From: Apostichopus japonicus
Lineage: Eukaryota > Echinodermata > Holothuroidea > Aspidochirotida > Stichopodidae
Assembly (NCBI RefSeq): GCF_037975245.1
Contig: NC_092561.1
Coordinates: 19,279,508-19,343,507, forward strand
Length of the DNA: 64,000 bases
Direction of reading: 5' to 3'
The notes beneath the pieces are model-generated. The model saw only the letters and a program-made list of their open reading frames with translations, was not told the origin of the DNA and searched no databases. Both the position numbers and the translations under genes were made by a program. Positions within the stretch are counted from its first letter, which is position 1; each line of letters opens with the position of its first letter. Below are positions 61,101 through 64,000 of this stretch, one piece after another.

Positions 61101-63749
61101 GCGGCTAACGAGCCTTGTTCCGAATGTACCTGCATTGTAAGTATTCCATATGCCTGGTCTACTCGGTTAGATGGATTCATATTTTTAAGCTGAAAATATT
61201 ACTCCAAAAATAGCAATCAGAAATAAATATTACACATATAAAATTGATCAATTTAAGAAAAAGTCCTAGAAATCTTGTAGTCAACTCCTTCAAATCCTTT
61301 CTTTTTATAGACTTAATTTTTTTTTCAAATGCATTTCTAGTGTTGGCACCAGCCTTAGGCAATCCGGGGGGGGGGACTAGCAAGCAAGGAATTTTTATAT
61401 GAGGGAAGATAAATATAACCTTGGTACAGGGGTGGGGTCTAAGGAGAAGGGGGTTCCCCCATTTTCTGCAAGTAAAATGACTTAGGCGCAATATGGTGCT
61501 ATTATTTGACAGTTTGTTTGCATTTAATGCATCTCATTGGAAGCTGCTTCCGATACAAACGATTAGCCTAGCTCCATATATTTTGGATAGGTACCAGATT
61601 TGGTTGTGGGGGGGGGGGACTGAGGGGACAAGGGAAAAGTCTTGGAGGGGAAAGGTCCCTCATGTTTGTAATTTTCTCATTCATTTTGCGTTTGTTCATT
61701 TACTTCATATAAACTATGCAAATAAAATTATCTACCAGTATGGTAGTGAGTTTTATTGAGCATTTTGTCATAAAAACTGTAATTAGAAGTATTCTCTATT
61801 ATTAAAGCTAAAGAATATATGACTTTCTGGGTTGACTGTTCATTTTGATGTTACAGAATCATAACCTTAGTTAAAACAATTTAGTCACCACTGTCCAAGA
61901 AATTATACTGAGAAAAAGAGTACAGATTTTTGTTGTTGTTGAGCTGCGACTGTTTTCCGATGCGGTAATCAATTTGGTCTCAACTCAAGAATTAAACTGA
62001 GATATCCTGTTCCAATTAGGTCTTGATCTCCATTTTAATATATCTTTCCTATCATGGTACCAACTGTGTCAAAATCGTCCTCTATTTTAACATTTTCTTT
62101 GACTTGAAAACAAAGGGATGGCATGTCACACCCCTTTCCTATGAAATGTGGAGACCTATATAGTAGTCAGGCATGAGCTTTTTCCGCGAATTCGCGGAAT
62201 ATCCGTGATCTCTTTTCTACCTCGGGGACAAAAAACTATTATCCTAACACACTGTAGCATATGCAAACTGGAGCCTATACCGCAATTTTTGCAAAGTTCC
62301 ATGATTTTTTTTGTACCTCAGGCTCATCCATGCATAGTTAACAATTCTCTTGTAAATGAACTAAAAACGAAAGACAAACTTCCAACCACATCTGTCTCAT
62401 GTTTCTCTTTTTGTTCTCTCGTGGACAGAATGGAAACGTGGAGTGTAGGACAGTGACCTGCCCTCCAGTTACCTGCGACTATCCCTGGACCTACGGAGAT
62501 AGATGCTGTCCTAGTTGTGATGGTATTCCGCCTTCTAAAGATTTTATCCCTTAACTCAAGTTTTAGTTTAGTTTATAGCTGGCTTGAGTCTGATAAAGGA
62601 TTAGGGAGGTACATCTCTCATTTGGAGTTGTGTATTAAACTGTTCATGTAAACTGCTGACAAACAGAGTGGTGTTTCTGGTCTGGTCATGTGTATTCTGT
62701 TTGTTTGTTCGATTTGGCCCGAGATCTTCATCAGAACTGGAACAGACAACCCTCTAAAGCTATTCAGATACCTGAAATGAAAAGTTTTTGTCTTTTTGGA
62801 AAAGTACTGATGTTTGCATGATAAGCTGTAGCAACATATAGGTTTGGAGAGCACTCAAACGATAACTTAAATGCAATGCAATACAATGCAATGCATTACA
62901 TTACAATACTTGCATTGTAATGCAATGCAGTGCAATGCAATGCAATACAATGGAATGCAATACAATGCACTGCATTACATTACAATACTTGCATTGTAAT
63001 GCAATGCAGTGCAATGCAATGGAATGCAATACAATGTAATGCATGCAATGCATTACATTACAATACTTGCTTTGTAATGTAATGCAGTGCAATGCAATAC
63101 AATACAATGCAGTGCATTGCATTACAATACTTGCATTGTAATGCAATGCAGTGCAATGCAATGCAATGCATTACATTACAATACTTGCATTGTAATGCAA
63201 TGCAGTGCAATGTAATACAATGCAATACAGTATGTCTGAAATGGAAAGAACAAAAAACATTGACCCCCTCAGTAAGTGAGCTCTCTGATGTATGAAATAT
63301 TGAATTTCTTTTTTCTTGGGGGGGGGGGAGAATGGGGAGGGGGGTGGGGCTGGTAGTACATTGGATATTCTGCAATTCATTTACAACCAACTCCTGCAAA
63401 TATTTTGGTTTTTTACATTTATATGTTAAGCTTATTAATTAATCGAAACGCCTATGTAGTCACTAAAACCTGGTTTCCCATTTTTCAAACAGGATGTGTG
63501 TACGACGGTCGCGTTCTACGGAACGGACAGGCCTTCAGCTACGACACCTGCACCATGTGTCGCTGTGAGGATGGAGACGTGAGCTGCGACCAGATAGAAT
63601 GCGGCCGCCTCTCCTGCGACAATCAGATCAATCCCGAGGGATCATGCTGCCCTCGCTGTCGTGACGGCTGCGAATACGAGGGAATGTCTTTCAACAATGG
63701 GATGTTCTTCACGCCGATGTCCAATCCTTGTCTTCAGTGTTCTTGTCGG
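43034..63749 (+). CDS. Secreted mosaic protein: TSPN/LamG-coiled coil-VWC-EGF-Kunitz-VWC-like-tyrosinase-pentapeptide array-Cys module-VWC repeats (3' partial, 19 coding exons, 1346 aa so far)
   Basis: Nineteen exons join in a single frame (4038 nt). The domain order by residue is: signal peptide about 1-28; thrombospondin-N/laminin-G-like 36-231; Ser/Gly linker 259-310; coiled coil about 312-346; VWC about 347-392; EGF 392-429; Kunitz 436-486; a Cys-rich region ending in a VWC-like half (487-593); tyrosinase domain 593 to about 840; Gly-Tyr/Phe-Asp/Asn-Arg pentapeptides 855-961; a beta-rich segment to about 1079; a Cys module 1081-1144; VWC domains 1145-1201, 1202-1260, 1261-1319 and the start of another at the edge. 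The N-terminal half (TSPN, coiled coil, VWC) has the order found in NELL proteins, and the C-terminal VWC run resembles kielin/chordin-like proteins. It should act outside the cell, as matrix or ligand-binding protein; the function is not known. The tyrosinase part keeps CuA histidines but lacks CuB histidines, so oxidase activity is unlikely. The gene continues beyond the window. Confidence 0.88.
43285..43600 (+). mobile_element. tRNA-derived SINE, family S2 (copy 1), in mosaic intron 1
   Basis: tRNA-like head with GGCTAAGGCGTCGGACTTGT and GGTTCAATTCC, body GTGTCCTTGGGCAAGATGCT, tail GTAAAGCGCTTTGAGACC ... AAGCGCTATATAAATAGC and an ATT repeat. This tail type is widespread in animal SINEs. 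Confidence 0.88.
43918..44085 (-). mobile_element. SINE family S1 (copy 6, truncated), in mosaic intron 1
   Basis: The plus strand reads TTTTAGATCCTCCTGCAAGC, CAAGCTGACCGAAGTCAGTC and ACTGGACGACATA. The head is missing. Confidence 0.82.
45525..45612 (+). repeat. Purine-rich GGGGAAGG low-complexity tract
   Basis: Runs of GGGGAGGGGAAGCGGAAGGG type, in mosaic intron 1. Confidence 0.95.
45829..46346 (+). CDS. Mosaic gene exon 2: TSPN/laminin-G-like domain (residues 36-208)
   Basis: The exon reads VHDLISRFKQTVSYQGVL and on to MEPTRMSLFTGCDDVQEV and LPENTILHVLQTAKAKNKFN. Alternating beta strands and the xSLFxxCxxVxEV motif fit the thrombospondin N-terminal fold. Donor GTAAGT, phase 0. Confidence 0.85.
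46347..47007 (+). other. Mosaic intron 2
   Basis: AT-rich, with two diverged copies of a roughly 220-bp stretch (near 46540 and 46830: AAAAGGGATCTTCAAA / AAAAGGGAATCTACAAA, then GCTATATTGCTGTTATTAT-like sequence). No other feature seen. Confidence 0.4.
47008..47077 (+). CDS. Mosaic gene exon 3: end of the TSPN-like domain (residues 209-231)
   Basis: It reads GWIHTLELHTSVLQGPPWDC. The N-K-F-N/G-W-I junction and the final Cys are the expected last strand and disulfide partner of a TSPN domain. Phase 0 in, phase 1 out. Confidence 0.8.
47078..48045 (+). other. Mosaic intron 3
   Basis: I see no repeat or exon. It has a C-rich stretch near 47605-47790. Confidence 0.4.
48046..48126 (+). CDS. Mosaic gene exon 4: acidic linker (residues 232-258)
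   Basis: It reads VEEQAVNAEGGDVQNDEP and on to NFQHSR. It is small, phase 1 at both ends, with a ttttcag acceptor and a GTAAGT donor. No domain. Confidence 0.65.
48980..49203 (+). CDS. Mosaic gene exon 5: Ser/Gly-rich linker and coiled-coil start (residues 259-333)
   Basis: The Ser/Gly linker (SSSGGSGGSGGGSSGSSS) is followed by CETETYLLENSVLELTRML and DAAKEE, with heptad hydrophobics. The donor is the weaker GTTTGT. Exon 6 continues the helix in frame. Confidence 0.75.
49309..49356 (+). repeat. Diverged copy of the exon-5 3' end in the following intron
   Basis: The 3' end of exon 5 with its donor flank (49184-49232) recurs here: TTAGATGCTGCCARAGAA and AAGATAAATAAGA are shared in order. A foldback element follows directly. 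Confidence 0.7.
49354..49440. mobile_element. Single arm of foldback family A, in mosaic intron 5
   Basis: GTGTAAAAGTAAGTTGGCCT and GCGTTTCGGTCCTAGCAGGA with TTCAAAGGCTAAATGACAAG; the second arm is missing. Confidence 0.7.
49720..50225 (+). repeat. Tandem units of about 125 bp, pyrimidine-rich, in mosaic intron 5
   Basis: Three to four units share CTCTCTGTCAGAGATATTAT, CATTTTCCTTTCTCTGTGAT and TTATAATTTTTAATTAAGTA. The array runs up to the exon-6 acceptor. Confidence 0.85.
50235..50369 (+). CDS. Mosaic gene exon 6: coiled-coil end and first VWC half (residues 334-378)
   Basis: It reads NAGLQTQLGLLETCECKVQA, CIYNGKVYENNQQW and DPCTVCQCQ. The placement of a CxC after the helix followed by VWC is as in NELL proteins. 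Phase 0 at both ends. Confidence 0.85.
50755..51022 (+). CDS. Mosaic gene exon 7: VWC end, EGF domain, first half of Kunitz (residues 379-467)
   Basis: The EGF-like module has CNEPCALSPCLNGGTC, then CLCPPSCSGSRC. The Kunitz part begins at Cys436 and reads CAIGSEYGECSDRLLRYYYD and RCVEFVYSG. The exon is GC-richer than its introns. Donor GTATAG, phase 1, splitting Kunitz just before its fourth Cys. Confidence 0.9.
51474..52015 (-). repeat. Two direct copies of a tRNA-like SINE-type unit in mosaic intron 7
   Basis: Units at about 51474-51712 and 51778-52015 share TTGAATAGGATTTGAATCAG, CCTCAGAATAACAAGTA and CATGCGTATGGTGTAACCA-like sequence. Reversed, the start reads like a tRNA (TAAGTTAGTAGAGCAGA; GATTCAAATCC), so this is probably a minus-strand SINE family present twice. 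Confidence 0.7.
52579..52730 (+). CDS. Mosaic gene exon 8: second half of Kunitz and Cys-rich region (residues 468-518)
   Basis: It reads CGGNGNNFLSYQACQDQC and then CCYRTYQRITEGDDF. Across exons 7-8 the Cys spacing is C-x8-C-x15-C-x7-C-x12-C-x3-C, exactly the Kunitz pattern. The next residues, to about 518, match no family I know. Confidence 0.9.
52879..53099 (+). CDS. Mosaic gene exon 9: Cys-rich region with VWC-like motif (residues 519-591)
   Basis: It includes CEEVECGASETCTVDG, GDVLQKGCQTCICVRGGRV and ECR; the CxxCxC ... VxC pattern is VWC-like. Phase 0 in, phase 2 out; the split codon gives Arg592. Confidence 0.85.
53757..53922. mobile_element. Foldback element, family A (copy 3), in mosaic intron 9
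   Basis: Leader CAGAACTGTTAGCAATTAGC and both arms (GATCCTAGCAGG / CTGCTAGGATCGAAACGTCA) are present; the loop is shorter than in copies 1 and 2. Confidence 0.75.
54075..54275 (+). mobile_element. SINE family S1 (copy 7), in mosaic intron 9
   Basis: Box-B region GGTCCCCGGTTCGAGTCACT, the body, and a tail ending GGATCTAAAAGACATAC. The exon-10 acceptor is about 90 bases downstream. Confidence 0.85.
54370..54589 (+). CDS. Mosaic gene exon 10: tyrosinase domain, CuA half (residues 592-665)
   Basis: It reads VRKEIRDMTREELDRFQEAV and NLYITHVMEAHSRPLFLLWH, then RIYLTEVEKKLQ. His639, His644 and His653 fit the CuA site with the usual 8 residues between the second and third His. Donor GTAAAA, phase 0. 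Confidence 0.92.
54955..55690 (+). repeat. Tandem array of about 60-bp units in intron 10
   Basis: About a dozen units share ATAGCTTCATGATGCTATGA, then AGCTATGATGAGGTGGGGGA and AGTAATATGTTTTCATC. Each unit holds a short inverted repeat (TAGCTTCAT / ATGAAGCTA) that could form a hairpin. The array surrounds a copy of the exon-11 start. Confidence 0.9.
55542..55592 (+). pseudogene. Ghost copy of the exon-11 5' end with its acceptor, inside intron 10
   Basis: After an acceptor-like cttttacag (to 55541), 17 codons read EIDCLVTIPYFDFTLDT, the same as the true exon 11 start at 55711. The five base differences are all synonymous. Downstream the frame reads FLHRFRH and then a TGA. No donor lies before the stop, so use of this copy would truncate the tyrosinase domain after CuA. 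Confidence 0.8.
55711..56333 (+). CDS. Mosaic gene exon 11: tyrosinase domain, degenerate CuB half, start of pentapeptide array (residues 666-872)
   Basis: It begins EIDCLVTIPYFDFTLD (the usual IPYWDW-type strand), and has SYIGGHIATSAAPYDPLFLP and IQAYADMLFWQWQK. The tyrosinase CuB region is clear by fold, but the expected His positions hold Leu759, Tyr763 and Ile784/Gln785. The end (GFDVEGYDRNGFNRQGFDR) starts the repeats. Phase 0 in, phase 2 out. Confidence 0.93.
56671..56816 (+). CDS. Mosaic gene exon 12: pentapeptide repeats (residues 873-921)
   Basis: It reads FGYNAMGFNRYG, a spacer with IYIYNTYSFQ, then GYNRSGYDRRGYNRYGYSVD. Phase 2 in, phase 1 out, continuing the repeats seamlessly into exon 13. 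Confidence 0.88.
57475..57949 (+). CDS. Mosaic gene exon 13: pentapeptide repeats and C-terminal beta-rich segment (residues 922-1079)
   Basis: It starts GYNRDGYDVNGYDRLGLNRY, GLNRDGFDARGYSIRGYNQD; later SGFDSQCLDRQQLDISRFDR and a non-repetitive part (ELRISLQVDAVLFGQSKDFL, MAYFRTCSAPSREPIRWYEQ) that may be the beta-sandwich that often follows a tyrosinase/hemocyanin core. Phase 1 in, phase 2 out. Confidence 0.88.
58366..58672. repeat. Low-complexity A-rich tract and (ACAAT)n microsatellite in intron 13
   Basis: Poly(A)/AAT sequence (58358-58425) then imperfect ACAAT/GACATGA pentamers and heptamers up to the exon-14 acceptor. The long minus-strand ORFs here are repeat artefacts. Confidence 0.9.
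58684..58877 (+). CDS. Mosaic gene exon 14: Cys-rich module (residues 1080-1144)
   Basis: It reads RCPCQGEPAVCTRNPCKRTC, GSYPDAVCFVNFCDGCYAQW and YLNGEQVNC. The pattern CxxYPxAxCxxxxCxxCxAxWYxxG is one I have seen in several secreted invertebrate proteins, but I have no family name. Phase 2 in, phase 1 out. Confidence 0.85.
59030..59100 (+). repeat. Diverged copy of the exon-14 3' end in the next intron
   Basis: GGAATGGAGAAACAGGCAAC, TGTAATGCTAGTATTAGAGA and TCATTTCTTCCTACTG parallel the end of exon 14 and its donor flank at 58840-58905 in the same order and spacing. Confidence 0.75.
59293..59660 (+). mobile_element. tRNA-derived SINE, family S2-like (copy 2), in mosaic intron 14
   Basis: Head AGTCAAGTGGTTAAGGCAGT, box B GCAGGTTCGAGTCCTGG, and the body GTCCTTAGGCAAGGCACTTT shared with copy 1. 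The tail is diverged. It is not a functional tRNA gene because the acceptor stem does not pair and the body continues. Confidence 0.8.
59778..59854 (+). CDS. Mosaic gene exon 15: VWC first half (residues 1145-1170)
   Basis: It reads ECSDGFNRYREDAVW and RPDPCTTCRCS. Phase 1 in, phase 0 out, donor GTGAGT. Confidence 0.88.
59985..60470 (+). repeat. About 60-bp tandem repeat in mosaic intron 15
   Basis: Eight diverged units share TTGATATGTTACGAATGATC, GGTTTTATACATCCAGGCAG and TTGCCTCTTAAA. The array ends about 60 bases before exon 16. Confidence 0.85.
60529..60622 (+). CDS. Mosaic gene exon 16: VWC second half (residues 1171-1201)
   Basis: It reads DGSVDCEVVRCPRSACSH and GDCCATCD, the CxxxxCPxxxC ... 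CCxxC end of a VWC. Phase 0 in, phase 1 out. Confidence 0.88.
61054..61136 (+). CDS. Mosaic gene exon 17: VWC first half (residues 1202-1229)
   Basis: It reads GCQYGTYTYANGQTF and NEPCSECTCI. Phase 1 in, phase 0 out, donor GTAAGT. Confidence 0.88.
62168..62333 (-). mobile_element. MITE family B (copy 3), in mosaic intron 17
   Basis: Reverse orientation: CAGGCATGAGCTTTTTCCGC, then CACACTGTAGCATATGCAAA and CTCAGGCTCATCCATGC. Confidence 0.85.
62429..62522 (+). CDS. Mosaic gene exon 18: VWC second half (residues 1230-1260)
   Basis: It reads NGNVECRTVTCPPVTCDY and GDRCCPSCD. It has the same length (94 bases) and phases as exon 16, as expected for a duplicated module. Confidence 0.88.
62868..63235. 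repeat. Palindrome-rich (CAATG)n array in mosaic intron 18
   Basis: Five units with the palindrome GCATTACATTACAATACTTG / CATTGTAATGCAATGC, embedded in AATGCAATAC pentamers. The frames on both strands are artefacts. Confidence 0.9.
63493..63749 (+). CDS. Mosaic gene exon 19: one whole VWC and the first half of another (residues 1261-1346)
   Basis: It reads GCVYDGRVLRNGQAFSYDTC, CRCEDGDVSCDQIECGRLSC, GSCCPRCRDG, then CEYEGMSFNNGMFF and CLQCSCR. The intron that splits the earlier VWC units is absent in the first VWC of this exon. Donor GTGAGT, phase 0; the gene goes on. Confidence 0.88.
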
Positions 63750-64000
63750 GTGAGTCGTCGGATCAAGAAGTTTGTCTTCGTCACGTGCGATATTTGTACA
63801 GGAATGAGCCTACCATGATGGCATGCATTAATACTAACAGCATAATATATGTACAGTGACCTAGTTTCTGAACTCTGTTGGGTATTTTAAAAACTTTTTT
63901 CATATGTATTTCAGCAGGAAGACTGCATGCCAACCATTAAAAATAAGAGGAAAGAGAAGTTGGCCCACAATCTTGAACTAATAGGGTTATCATACGCACC
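63750..64000 (+). other. Intron sequence at the right edge
   Basis: No VWC-like exon is visible after the exon-19 donor. An open frame after cagcag at about 63915 does not look like a VWC, so the next exon is probably outside the window. Confidence 0.5.

Noticed and set aside
62901-63399. Frames of 86-113 codons on the minus strand
   Set aside because: Palindromic CAATG repeat; both strands give similar nonsense repeats.
63915-64000. Next coding exon of the mosaic gene after cagcag
   Set aside because: The frame is open (EDCMPTIKNKRKEKL) but lacks the VWC pattern expected after exon 19; too weak to call.

Overview
This is a window of metazoan nuclear DNA: genes split by many GT-AG introns, AT-rich noncoding DNA, long microsatellites, tRNA-derived SINEs and small inverted-repeat elements. 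The protein set (PSMD14, an SLC35F3/F4-type carrier, and an extracellular NELL/VWC/EGF/Kunitz/tyrosinase mosaic) and the SINE types suggest a marine invertebrate, probably a deuterostome such as an echinoderm. The species cannot be proved from the sequence alone. I see no prokaryotic genes, autonomous transposon ORFs or CRISPR.

Layout. (1) 1-2.7 kb: the last two coding exons of an unidentified plus-strand gene with a Lys/Glu-rich C-terminus. (2) 7.5-15.4 kb, minus strand: a complete 7-exon SLC35F3/F4-like transporter of 411 aa. (3) 21.7-28.5 kb, minus strand: a complete 6-exon PSMD14 (Rpn11/POH1 proteasome deubiquitinase) of 311 aa with an intact JAMM motif. (4) 33.4-64 kb, plus strand: a large gene running off the right edge. 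It probably starts at a TATA box near 33374, and 19 coding exons give 1346 aa in one uninterrupted frame. The order is signal peptide, thrombospondin-N/laminin-G-like domain, Ser/Gly linker, coiled coil, VWC, EGF, Kunitz, VWC-like Cys region, tyrosinase domain, an array of about 18 Tyr-rich pentapeptides, a Cys module, and at least 3.5 further VWC domains. All exon junctions were checked for GT/AG and phase; coding lengths sum to 1236, 936 and 4038 nt, each divisible by 3.

The most unusual points are these. (a) The tyrosinase domain keeps the three CuA histidines but has lost all CuB histidines, so it looks like a pseudo-tyrosinase inside an extracellular matrix-type mosaic. (b) In all four genes, introns carry duplicates or tandem arrays made from the neighbouring exon edge and its splice site. 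The largest is a roughly 2.3-kb array in PSMD14 intron 4, with 15 copies of the exon-4 end and donor. One ghost copy of a tyrosinase exon start differs from the real exon only at synonymous positions over 17 codons. (c) There is a small repeat family whose head matches the 5' end of U2 snRNA, and an array of ACTTAAGT palindromes.

The four genes have no evident functional link and do not form an operon. The rest of the window is introns and intergenic DNA full of SINEs, MITE-like elements and tandem repeats, listed below.
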